Part shown: in pieces, positions 44,179 through 54,432 of the stretch
Layout of the letters: each line of letters begins with the position of its first letter
Position numbering within the stretch: position 1 is the first letter of the stretch
Source: Absidia repens
Lineage: Eukaryota > Mucoromycota > Mucoromycetes > Mucorales > Cunninghamellaceae
DNA length: 64,000 nucleotides
Direction of reading: 5' to 3'
Assembly (NCBI GenBank): GCA_002105175.1
Contig: MCGE01000001.1
Location: forward strand, 3,831,515-3,895,514
The notes under the pieces: generated by a model
What the model saw: only the letters and a program-made list of their open reading frames with translations
Databases searched by the model: none
Told to the model about the DNA's origin: nothing
Position numbers and translations under genes: made by a program

Positions 44179-45673
44179 TACAGGGACGATGAAGAGGACG
44201 AAAAGAAAAAAAAAAACGATAGCAAAATGACAAGGTTTTTTTATTGGTTTGATAATTTGGATAGAATTGCGATAGAATCTAAAATTGGTATGGTTACAGA
44301 CAAATATGCAAATGGGGTATAATTAATAATGTCATAAAAACTATGTGATAAAAGAGTTCGATGGTAATAGTAGACTAATTTGTAATGGAGGTTGTCGAAT
44401 TTCCAAGTTTCAAAACACTGTGAACGTCAGATGCAAACCGAAATGTTTCCAAAAGCGGTGATGGATTCCTATCCCCACCCCCCAAAAAAAAGAAAGGCCT
44501 TCTGTCATTTGAATATCGGGATTATTCCATTTTCTAAACCGCCCAAAACAACAAATAAAGTTCAGATTGCCCCGTACCTAACACTACACTATTGATCGAC
44601 AGCTTTTTTTTTTTTTTTTTTTTTTTCTTACGTTGAAGTTCATACACATAGGACTATTTATTAGCTATCAAACAAATATTGAAAAGGTCAGGTTCCGATA
44701 TACACCCAAAATAAACAATCAAAGCCCTTTAGTAAATACCAATCGTTATCACCATTCTATCATTTGTTTTTATTTTTTATTTTTCAATAATTACCGTCCT
44801 TTGATACACATAATCACCAATGAAAAAATGAAAAAATAAGAGACCTGTCTGCAATATGTATCATAGTATCCTGGTCTAACCAGTCTACTGACGGTTCAAT
44901 ATATTCCGCCATAGATGCCGTAAAAACAATCACTTTGTATCATCTATTGAAAAAACAAAGATGGATTAGATTCAAATGATACACATCAATTTCTATCACC
45001 TTTTTTTTTTTTTTTTTGAGCTTGCCGATTTCAGAAAGAAGAACTTTTTATACTGTAAGCAGTATATTTTCTTTCTATTAAAAAACCTCATTTTCGCTGC
45101 ATGCTGCGTGCATAGATTGTAGGATCTTGATGCTGCCAAGCCGAACAGTCGTACCAAAACGTTCGTCCAAATCCAACAAAAGGTGTTTTCCGTGGTGTGT
45201 TTGAAAAGGTACTTGTCGTTGAGGTTGAAATTGTTAAAGGAATATCATAGTGGGAGAGATATGGGAAGAGAAGGGGGTGGCTGGTTCAAAATAGGCATAA
45301 ATGAGAGAGTAATGGAGTGATAAACGGATGACGTTGTGAAGGTATTGCTGAAACAAATATATAAAAGGAAAGGTAAGAGGAAGGTATCACAATATAGTTT
45401 GTGTGTTTAGGTGATTGAGTCTAAACAAATAGTGTTTTTTTGGCAAGTTAAATAGAAACATGGGGAAAGAGGTTCGAGGAATGGGGAAATAAAAACGGAA
45501 GGCCGCCGAAAAAAAAAGGCATTATAAAATATGTCTCTGCTTGTGCGACAGACGATAAAAAAAAAGAGGGGCGGTTTTTTTCAATACAAAAAGGAGCCTA
45601 GAAAGTTTATCTGACTACTTTTTCTTATTTTCTTTTTTTTTTCTTCTATTTTTTTTTTTTTATTTTCTGCTCG

Positions 45674-45705
<32 letters not shown>

Positions 45706-45743
45706 GTTAATACCTCAATCGAACTAGACATCCTTATTGCTCC
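44179..45743. other. 1.6 kb spacer with unassigned open stretches
   Basis: This gap contains candidate upstream exons for the minus-strand small gene (44912-44845, 44653-44632). An open minus-strand stretch at about 45055-45260 ends in 'RTFWYDCSAWQHQDPTIYARSM' in one frame and 'LLLDLDERFGTTVRLGSIKI' in another. Neither could be extended to a complete gene. Poly-T runs (44604-44626, 45001-45017, 45633-45660) and a CA repeat (45676-45701) are present. Confidence 0.35.
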
Positions 45744-46838
45744 ATGACACCGCTCACGCATCTCTTTATATCGAAACATCGCAAAGTCCATTATGATATT
45801 GCCGTAGTCATAAGAGATTTGGTGAACATTCCTTTGGTTAGTGGGCTCTTCTTCGTCAGTTGGCGAATCAAAAACGCATCTCACGCTTACGGTGCCACAG
45901 CAAGGCAAGAAACACATCGATAAACTGTGACCCAGTTAAATAAGACTAACGTACTGGATTGTTCTATTACCCTTAGACTACCTATCAAGGATCACACTGT
46001 ATGTTGGAATCAGCCCATTAAGGTATTGTCTCAAATGGTCATAAGCAAACAGCGGTTGCTGGGGCCTTGTGAACTTAAACTGGAAGTGTTTCAAGAACTC
46101 GGTGGGAAACAAGTCTCAAGTATTGGCGACCTGACCATCAATTTATCCGAATATGTAGACAGTCAATCAACAACGGATCGTTTCCTTTTGAACCATTCCA
46201 AATTCAATTCAACATTAAAGGTAACTTGGCAAAAAAGTGAAGTGGGGGTTGGGGCGGGCCAAGTCATATGTGTTACATTGTTATTCAAAATTTGTGTTAC
46301 TTTTTTAAATATCATTCTGTAGCTGGCAATCAAGTTACATCAGAAATCAGATCCTGGGATAGCATTTGAAATGTAAGTTAAAAGAATGTCATTGAATATG
46401 AAAACATGGTATCAGCTCATTTGTATTATTATAATCATAGACCAATCAATAAAAAAAGACAACTTTCAGCAAGCATACCATCTTTTATCATTGAACGGAA
46501 ATCAACTACTACGCAGATACCAACTGAAAAGTCGAAAGGTAGGCAAAAAAAAAACACAGGTTTCACGTGCTCAGCATCCATGTCATACTTACATCATTTT
46601 TGACTTTTATAGACTCTCAGTCGACTAGCATAACCAGGCCTGCGATGAACAGGGTGCTACGGAAATCTCAATCTACTATGACCCTGGTAAGTCTGCATGT
46701 CCGATTCCCTTTTTTTTCTTGGGTTACTCAAAATCATTTTTATTCTGATTATAGAAATATTGTAGGCAGAATGCATTACCAAGAAATTTAGATTATCCCT
46801 CTCCTCATGATGTTGTTGAACAGCTATTTGCTCATTGA
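45744..46838 (+). CDS. NT-C2 domain protein (EEIG1/EHBP1 N-terminal C2 type)
   Basis: The N-terminal C2 domain of EEIG1/EHBP1-like proteins binds membranes and often sits in endocytic or polarity adaptors. Six exons (45744-45904, 45977-46220, 46323-46372, 46441-46538, 46613-46686, 46755-46838) give 236 residues. Exon 1 has the typical opening 'FISKHRKVHYDIAVVIRDLVNIPLVSGLFFVSWRIK'. Exon 2 continues with 'LPIKDHTVCWNQ', 'CELKLEVFQELGGKQVSSIGDLTINLSEYVD' and 'LLNHSKFNSTLKLAIKL'. The C-terminal part is Ser/Thr/Arg rich and ends 'DYPSPHDVVEQLFAH'. The first intron fits only as AG/GCAAGA...CCTTAG, a GC-AG intron with a perfect GACTAACG branch site; no GT donor keeps the frame. The domain is confident, the cellular role inferred. 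Confidence 0.85.
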
Positions 46839-48275
46839 TTCCTCATTTATTTATTTCCTTATTTATTTATTCCCTTTTAGAATATCTTTTGTACATACAG
46901 TCCCCTATCTCTTTATAAATAAATGTATCGTTTTTATGTATCTGTTGTGTGTTGTGCTTATTACCTTCATTGATGTTATTATGTTAATTTTAGAGAAAAA
47001 TAAAACTGTGTCGGTATTCATGCCATTATTGTCATGTTTTTTTATAAACAAGGTATGTGGGTGTTTATGCAATTGTCGACGGCGGAAGATCCGAAAAGGG
47101 TTTTAGATGATTGTATCTGCCAAGCTAGGCTGAGCAGTATACCGAATTAAATCTTTTGATGCAATTTTGACTTTGTCGACTACACAGTTTTTTATGCTAT
47201 ATTTATTTCGCGCTACTTGTATGAAATATATGTTTTTCACAATGTGTCTTCCACTAATGGCCTACAAATAACATGAACCGCAATATATTTATGATATTGC
47301 ACTAGAACTGTGTTCATGCAGAGCGGAGTATTAAAAATGTGACACTCTGGATTTAAATTAAACCCCGATCAAACAGTGAACAAAAAAATAGTCTTGGCTA
47401 CCGTATCAATTTCAATTAGTATTTCCTAATGCTCGTTTATCAGCACCTGGCGTTGAAAAAATTGATTGTTTTCATCGTATACTGTTAATTCAGATGCCTC
47501 TATCAAATGTATAAATAACTGCCGGATTGATTGCTTTTGTCATGTAATAGTTCTTCAAATTTTTTTATGGTATATTAGGGATTATCTTCGAGATTTCATT
47601 TCTTCAGATCTACAATAATAATTGCACGCCGTCCACTCAGACCAAGTGATCCCATGTTGATCAATTTAGACTATCTAGAACGTCAGTTTTGATGTTATAG
47701 GACGTTATTATGGGGAACTACCCCTCATCAACTTTCGATTTCTACTCTAACAATTAATTCTAACTGGTTGCTTTATGACTAAAAACATACAACGTGTCTA
47801 GGTGGACATTTCATCCCATTACCATTTTTTTCCCACCTCAGTCAAGCATTCCAACTCAAAAAATAGTCAATTAATGTCAAATTTCAACCCAAATGTGGCA
47901 TTGAAGGTGTCACAGTTGCTAATTTGATCAGCAGTTAGATATTAGCATTTTCGCAAAAAGATTTCCGTAAAAAGGTTGAGAAAACGAAATGCTTCAGAGG
48001 GAATATATATTCACATTGAATTAGGACGGTGATAAAATAAAATTGAGGCAGGGAAAAATATTTTAGGATGGGGAGGGATCAAGTTAGATTGTAAACAACA
48101 GCAAGCAAAAGCAGGATTTAGTAGAAATGGCAATTATAATGGTGATAAAAAAAAAAAGCATATTTAGAATCAATGAGACGCCATTGGGCGGTGGCTGAAA
48201 ATCGAAATTTAACCGGCCACGATTTTTTTTTTTTTTTTTTTTGGCTACTCTTCAATATTTCACATTTCCCTGGCT
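46839..48275. other. 1.4 kb intergenic region, no gene seen
   Basis: This holds the 3' flank of the NT-C2 gene (TTTATTTATT repeats 46846-46873, AATAAATG near 46917) and then AT-rich unique-looking DNA. The METTL25 promoter is at the right end with a T run (48224-48242). Small open frames lack codon structure. Confidence 0.55.
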
Positions 48276-50114
48276 ATGCCAATGACATTTTCTTCTACTG
48301 CTTGCCCTTTACCTAGTGCCTATAACGACATCAACACTTATACTGATGCTTTATGTGATTTTATTGAACAATATCGATTCTTGACAAATATACACGTAGT
48401 GGACTTTTTGACCAATGATCAATGGGATCTAATTGATCCTGCGTGGCGTCAGGCCTTATTACCCGATGACTGTGGAATCGATGACAATGGATGGTGGGAC
48501 TCAATGATCCATCTTTCTACTGCCGCTGATACTACAAAGGTAACCCACAGCCTCATTTTATTATTATTATTATTATTATACTGTCCAGTACTGCAATCTC
48601 ATTTATCGCCAACTATGACAAGTAGGAATTTAGCATGAACCCAGAGTGGCCATTATCGCTGAAAAATTTTATTGAAACAACAAGATCACTCTCTTTATCA
48701 AGACGGTCAGGATTGGGTGGTAAGTTCTTTATATGGGAAGGATACAAAAACGCCAAACCTCAGTTTAACGTGGTTTTTGTAGATAGATTTGCACGCTCAA
48801 TTGACAAACACATCAAGCCTGGTATGACAGCTAAAAAGATACACGAGGTAAAGTCAAATTTTTTATTTTGTTAGAACTACTGACATACTTACAACATTTA
48901 TTTTCTTTTATTTATGCTTAGGTAGAAAGGATGGCGCCATTGATAAATGAAGTTGCCAGAAGGGAAGATATTGGGCACGTCGTGGATTTGGGTGCAGGGC
49001 AGGGCTATCTCTCCAGGACAGTGGCATTCCAGTATGATTTGGAGGTGGTGGCGGTGGATGGATCTGAAGTACAAACATGTGGTGCGAAACGTTTCGATGA
49101 TATTGCTGTTAAAGGATTTAGGGACAAACAGCATATGATACACCACGTCACCGATCTTTTTACATCCGACAATGCGGCCGATATCCTAGCAAGTGTACAA
49201 ATACGACATGGCGATCAAGAAAACAACAGCGATGCGGCAACAACTCAATCACTTCCTTGGTTAATATGTGGGCTCCATGCGTGCGGTGATTTATCCAGCA
49301 TGATGCTTCGACTATTTACTCAACGATCGGAGATACGAGCTTTGGTAAACGTTGGCTGCTGCTACCACTTTTTGTCCCATCACAATGGCAACTCTCCCGG
49401 ATTCCCAATGTCTAGCAATCTCAGCAACTTCCAACTTGGTTCCACTGCATGTATGTTGGCGTGTCAAGCTCCCACCCGCTGGCTGGATCAAAAAGAATCA
49501 ACGATCAAGTCGTACGAACACCACTTTTTTAGATGTTTGCTACAGGTATGAAAAGGAGGAAGGGGAACATTGACGTGAAAAAGAAGACAATATACTGATA
49601 TTCTTGCCTTTTTTTGGGGGGGATGGAGAATAGAGGATCATGATCCAAAAGGGAGTAATTACAGCAGCAGAAAAGGCACCAGTGATTGGTCGACTCAACA
49701 AAAAGCGGGACTTTGACTCATTTCCGATTTATGTGAAGGCGGCTTTGACAAGATTGGGTTATCCTCTGGACATTATTCCAACTGAAGAAGCTGAGGCTTA
49801 CTATGATCAATATAAGCTCGGCTATCAAGTGGATAAGCGAATCGCGGTACTTTGGACTATCAGAGGTAATCGAAGCTAAAAGAATAGGGTGGAGGGGGGA
49901 GAAGGAGTAAGTGAATCTGTGAACTTTCTTAATTGAACTTTTATTTAAATTTATAGCACTTTTAGGCCCTGTCATAGAAGCTCTTATTTTGATTGATCGC
50001 TACCTTTATTTGGATGAAAATATACCACCAAGTACATCGAAAAGTGTTCGCCTACTTCCTCTCTTTGACGATATTGTATCTCCTCGAAACATGGTTCTAG
50101 TGGCGACCAAATAG
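48276..50114 (+). CDS. METTL25-like methyltransferase domain protein
   Basis: METTL25/RRNAD1-type proteins are SAM-dependent methyltransferase-fold proteins of uncertain substrate. The first exon (48276-48538) is 'MPMTFSSTACPLPSAYNDIN..' with 'DFLTNDQWDLIDPAWRQALL'. Later exons carry 'EFSMNPEWPLSLKNFIETTRSLSL', 'HIKPGMTAKKIHEVERMAPLINEVA' and the SAM-binding motif I 'HVVDLGAGQGYLSRTVAFQ' with 'VVAVDGSEVQ'. Then follow 'LICGLHACGDLSSMMLRLF', the family hallmark 'VNVGCCYHFLS', 'GFPMS' and 'KRDFDSFPIYVKAALTRLGYP'. The last exon ends 'RNMVLVATK' with TAG at 50112. All five introns are short GT-AG. Length is about 480 residues, close to family size. Confidence 0.92.
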
Positions 50115-52019
50115 ACGGTGTTCTGTTTTTTGCTTTTTCTCCGCTGTATACATTTGTAGTTTATTATCTTGTATCATTCCACCCTTAGAGTATACATTTG
50201 TAGTTTAGTATATTATATCTTTCCGCCCTTAGATTAGAATAAGTTATCTTTTATCATTTTGTATATTTATCATAACAATAAAAAAACTACTTTTATTATA
50301 ATACGTTAGCACACTGCTTTGATCAGATTGTAGTGATATTTACTATTCAGTATGAAACGATATCCTGCCGAGGTGAATGGGTGCGGCTGTTCTACGTACG
50401 TAGTAAAAAAAGAAAAAAAAATAGAGGGAAAAGCGGAGCGCAGAGAAGACGTTTGAAAGAAGAGGTTGCTTTTTTTAGCCGATGGCGGCCGGAGAAAGGA
50501 CGACCACTCTATTTCTTATAACACAACGTTGAATATGATCTTCTCCTTTTTTAAAATTATGGATTTTGTCAATTCTTTATTGTATAAGGAGATTTTATCG
50601 TTTTGGATCCACAAGGTATTGGCCCCTCCCAAAAAAAAGAATTGCAGTCAGCTGAAATATTTCAAATCCCGTCCACGTGGATACTTATTTACTGCCAAGG
50701 TTTAATTTTTTTTACTCTCCCTTTCTTTCTTTCCTTTCTGTTTTTGCTCACCATTTGACTTGTTTGAGGTTTTGATGATCTTATATTAGTGTTAGGACTA
50801 GTTTAGAAAGGTTTTCAGATTAGGGATTACAAGATGCATGGGGAAACACTTTCATTTTGGATCCAGGATTTAGAATCCCCAACGAATGGTGCACTCATTA
50901 GCTTAGTTTAGTATTACTTTGACAATAATTTGTATCTAAATCTGAATAAAATAAGTCTCTTTGCGCATACTACAATGAAAAAAGTGTCCCAACTCTCCTA
51001 CCATTCCTTGTACTATACAGTGCAAGAGATTTCATTTACATACTTCTCTCCTGCAATGTACATAAAATAGATCAATTGCTTATTCTCATTTTTGTACTGT
51101 ACTATACTACACAGTAGGTCACAGTTTTTACTTCTTTTTTTTTATTTTATGTTAGACAACTGTTATCCATAGTTCAGACGCCTCCTTCCCCATTCGCTTC
51201 CTTCACGCCCTGTAAAGTACAATAGAAACTTCTTTTTGGCATTTGCCCCTTTAGTTTAGTGCCCACCAATAGGAATCAATAAAAAAAAAAGACCTTTTTT
51301 TAACATCCTCTGACTCATGGATTGTGATCAAAGACGTTATTGAGGATTGTTGTGGGAGTGCCCTGCCTAACGCACCTACTTTCTAGCTTCGTAGCGCAAT
51401 CTTTTTTTTTTTTTCATTCTCGAACCATCAGCGTTTTGTATTATGGCTCTTTTTTTGAACCATCCTTGGATACCCATGAAAGAGGCTGTTGGTAAAAAAA
51501 AAAAAAAAAAATTATATAATATCAAATACTAAATACTAAGCTAATTCAATAAAGATCACCCCCCCTTCTCCCTCAAGGTGGATGGTTAGCCTAACTGGAG
51601 CGTCGAAATCACCCCGTCTTTTTTTCCCCGCATACATCCAAAAAAAAAAAAAAAAAAAAACTAATGCCACTACCCATTCAAAACGCACACTTTCAACACA
51701 ACAAGAAATAAAATCTCTGATTTCCCAAAACTGCCTGCCATAGCAGCGCCAGAGTTTTTATTGATCAAAATAACAAGAAGAATAAATAGAGCTGTTGATG
51801 ATAACAAACTAAATCTAAAATGGAGAGAAAAAAAAAAAAAAAGAGGGAACATGAAAGACTAATATGAATGATAATAAAAAAAAACAAAACAAAAAACATT
51901 GGGGGGGGGAGGGGTAGTACTGGGGAAAATATACATGGTGCAAATAAAAACGGAGCAGATAGTGTGAATGCGTGAGAGTGTATGTATGTGTTGGTCGAAG
52001 GTGTGGATGGGGATGAATC
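50115..52019. other. 1.9 kb intergenic region holding a long repeat copy
   Basis: Two near-identical 'GTATACATTTGTAGTTTA' segments (about 50145 and 50192) occur just after the METTL25 stop. The rest is mainly the dispersed repeat (50463-51470), followed by poly-A runs (51494-51511, 51640-51660, 51830-51842) and a G run (51901-51909). No gene was seen. Confidence 0.6.
50463..51470 (+). repeat. dispersed repeat copy with head, core and long 3' body, plus strand
   Basis: A head-like GGTTGCTTTTTTTAGCCGAT at about 50464 is followed, after extra sequence, by the B box ATTTCAAATCCCGTCCACGT (50659-50678). The core is at 50775-50885 ('gtgttaggactagtttagaa', 'ttttcagattagggattaca', 'gatgcatggggaaacacttt', 'cattttggatccaggattta'). 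The 3' motif CATTAGCTTAGTTTAGTATT with CTGAATAAAATAAG comes next (50896-50955). The body shares 'cccctttagtttagtg' and 'aacatcctctgactc' with the copies at 7950-8020 and 63400. Confidence 0.72.
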
Positions 52020-52709
52020 CTATTTCTTTTTGCCTTCCTTCTTCTTGATGGTTTCATCGTTGATAAAGATGCCCTTTTGATTGTATGGTTCGGGTTTTCT
52101 CCAGCGTTGAATCTTGGCGGCGAGTTCCGAGACTTGTTGCAAATCGATGCCTTGTAAAACCAAACGATTGGGTTGAGGGATGGTACAGGTGACGCCTTGG
52201 GGTAAATCGACCACCACAGGATGCGCATAGCCAAGCTTCAAGGACACACTTCGATTGTTGTTTTCCAAAACACCACGATACCCTACACCGACCAGCCGAA
52301 GATGAAGTCGATAGCCTTCCGACACACCGGTGATCATGTTCCGAATGAGATTGCGTGTGGTCCCCCACATGGCTCGTTGTTCTTTGATGGTGGCATCCTT
52401 GATACTGACTTGGAGCATGGATTCTTCTTGGTCATCGCGATCGGCAAAAGACGTGGTATTCAGATGGACAAAGGGTTTGATGGGTAATTGGAGTTGACCT
52501 AAAGGTCCCTTGACGGTGAGCATGGTATTGTTCAGTTCAGAAGGAATGCGCGGGGTCTGGATAGGTGTAAGGTCATGGTCCAAGGTCACCTCTTGGGGGA
52601 AGTAAATGGGTGTTCGACCAATGTGTGAGCCGACAACAGTAGAGCTACTGAAGTGATGTGAATGTTGTGTAACTGGACGTTTGATAAATCTTGCAGAAAA
52701 TCGTAACAT
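52020..52709 (-). CDS. MRPL6: mitochondrial ribosomal protein uL6m
   Basis: uL6m is a large-subunit protein of the mitochondrial ribosome. A single minus-strand exon encodes 229 residues. I chose the ATG at 52709 because it begins a typical presequence (MLRFSARFIKRPVTQHSHHF); the reading frame further upstream is open but Phe-run derived. The body shows 'SHIGRTPIYFPQEV', 'LTVKGPLGQLQLPI', 'RAMWGTTRNLIRNMITGVSEGYRLHLRLVGVGYRG' and the L6 C-terminal signature 'LGYAHPVVVDLPQGV..TIPQPNRLVLQGIDLQQVSELAAKIQRWRKPEPYNQKGI'. It ends in a Lys-rich tail. It is intronless, unlike most genes here. Confidence 0.95.
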   Translation of the reverse strand: MLRFSARFIKRPVTQHSHHFSSSTVVGSHIGRTPIYFPQEVTLDHDLTPIQTPRIPSELNNTMLTVKGPLGQLQLPIKPFVHLNTTSFADRDDQEESMLQVSIKDATIKEQRAMWGTTRNLIRNMITGVSEGYRLHLRLVGVGYRGVLENNNRSVSLKLGYAHPVVVDLPQGVTCTIPQPNRLVLQGIDLQQVSELAAKIQRWRKPEPYNQKGIFINDETIKKKEGKKK

Positions 52710-53107
52710 GGTAAATGTGGACAAGATCAAACCAAAAAAAAAAAAAAAAAAAAAAGAAGAGGCAGGTAATTTTTTGTTTGGGCTTTCAAAAATGCTGGTC
52801 AAATTACTGTCACGCTGTATTCAAAGAGCGATCGTTGCAGGAACACAATGTAAAAAAAAGGCATTTCTTTATTTGCAAGTACGTAATATATGATTGTCTT
52901 TATTTTTGTTGTTGTTTTAAAATAATATGAGAGAAGAATGTCATGGCTATACTAAGCGATGAACAAAGGGGGGGGGAATACGCTAGGGATGATTGAGTAA
53001 TGGAGAGAAATATGCAATGTGAAGAAGAAAGAGGAGTGAGGGAATACGCTAGGGAATAATTGAGTAATGGAGGGAAATATGCAATGGGGGGGGAAGAGAT
53101 GGGGGCA
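52710..53107. other. spacer with a duplicated segment, no gene seen
   Basis: A 398 bp gap between two minus-strand genes. It contains an imperfect tandem duplication of about 60 bp: 'AATACGCTAGGG' with 'TTGAGTAATGGAG' and 'AAATATGCAATG' at about 52977-53021 and again at 53042-53087. There are also poly-G runs (52971-52977, 53086-53093) and a poly-A run (52734-52754). Confidence 0.6.
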
Positions 53108-54024
53108 CTACTCATAGTAGTTATCTTCTTCCTTGATGCAATAGTTTTCGGGTTGGCTGTAAGAGGCATGGTAAGAATGTTGTTGATCATTGTGAGCAGA
53201 AGATGACATTCCATAAGATTGCTGGGTTGATGAAGGTTGTTGCAGTGGGTAAAGTGGGAAAAATGGACGCGAAGGTTGACGCATCAATGGAGAAAACGAA
53301 GGCAGTTCGTATCGATTGCCAGTGTAAGAAGTAAATAAAGGATATGCGCTTTCAGGGATACCATAGGTCTGGTCAGGGGAAGCACTTGATGAATGAGCAT
53401 GAACATCAGTATTGGAAATGGATGATGATGAGGAACTTGGGACAAATCGTTCATCAATGGACTCTGTGTCAGGTTGTGGTGATTTAACAGTTGATTGCGA
53501 TTCCTACAAAAAAGAAAAAGAAGTGAAATGGTAAGACTTCCTGTTTCTGGCTGTCCTTTTATAAACTGTACCATTTCATCTGGTGTATTCAAACATTCTT
53601 GGATCAACTCTTTGCCAGGAGTTTTGGTAACGATAGGTAGGAGCTTGGAAGTAGAAAAACTATGCACACGTTCAGTTTCAGAAACAACCAACAGTAAGAC
53701 TTCAGTTCCAGTCAATTCGCTAAGCTCATATGCCTAGTATTTTTTTTTTTAAAAAAAAAAAGAATCAGTTGCACCCTATTCAACCATATCAAGCAAGTGG
53801 TTCTTATGCATCCTTCCCTTTCCCATCCAAAAATCAATGACTGGGTTTTGTCTTACCTTTTTCATAATACCGGCTTTTCTTTTAGAAAAGGTGACACGGC
53901 GCTTTTTTATATCTTCAATATATTCAATGTTGACTTTACCCCGGACGCGTCCTTTATGCCGCGTTTCTTCCACAACGCCCGTGGAGCAATCTTCATGAGG
54001 TTTATTAACACCTAAACGATCCAT
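53108..54024 (-). CDS. SRF-type MADS-box transcription factor
   Basis: Type I (SRF/MCM1) MADS factors bind CArG-box DNA as dimers. The minus-strand exons give 'MDRLGVNKPHEDCSTGVVEETRHKG', then the MADS box: 'RVRGKVNIEYIEDIKKRRVTFSKRKAGIMKK', continuing after an intron with 'AYELSELTGTEVLLLVVSET', and the SAM extension 'FSTSKLLPIVTKTPGKELIQECLNTPD'. The 'LTGTEVLLLVVSET' and 'PIVT..GK.LIQ.CLN.PD' segments are diagnostic of the SRF/MCM1 class rather than MEF2. The C-terminal half is Ser/Pro/Gln/Tyr rich, probably an activation region, and ends 'YCIKEEDNYYE' at 53108. Targets cannot be read from the sequence. Confidence 0.95.
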
Positions 54025-54109
54025 ATTATAAAAATGGCAACAATGCGAGCCACAAGAGAATCCAAATAGACAGAGTTGATAAAATAAGAAACAAAGAAAG
54101 AAAGAAGGA

Positions 54110-54141
<32 letters not shown>

Positions 54142-54432
54142 GGCGGGGTTTCATATTCTATCATAATCAAAATTTGGAGATTTCTATTGAGCATGAGCAC
54201 CAACAAAAAATTGAAATGCCGAAGCTTACCAGTAGATTGGTCAAATCTTTTGGTTGGCTAATGATTTTGAGACTTTCCCCCTGAGATATGTTAACCTGAC
54301 CACAAAATGATATAAACCCGGGCACCTGGTTTGATAACGTAGTACAACAATTAAAAATGATAAACCGCAAACATGTACAATTGTAAAAACTTGACAAAAC
54401 TTTTATTGTTAAAAAAAAAGAAAAATTGAAAT
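54025..54432. other. spacer between MADS-box and velvet genes
   Basis: This 408 bp stretch holds the MADS-box promoter and the velvet 3' end. It includes a GAAA-type microsatellite (about 54088-54140) and a poly-A near 54411. No gene was seen. Confidence 0.55.

Noticed and set aside
45660..45917. Minus-strand frame with a plausible start (MCFLPCCG...)
   Set aside because: It is the shadow of exon 1 of the plus-strand NT-C2 gene, whose translation matches the domain family and splices in frame.
46807..47106. 99-codon hydrophobic plus-strand frame after the NT-C2 gene
   Set aside because: It overlaps the NT-C2 stop and the TTTATT-rich 3' UTR, and has no homologue-like features.
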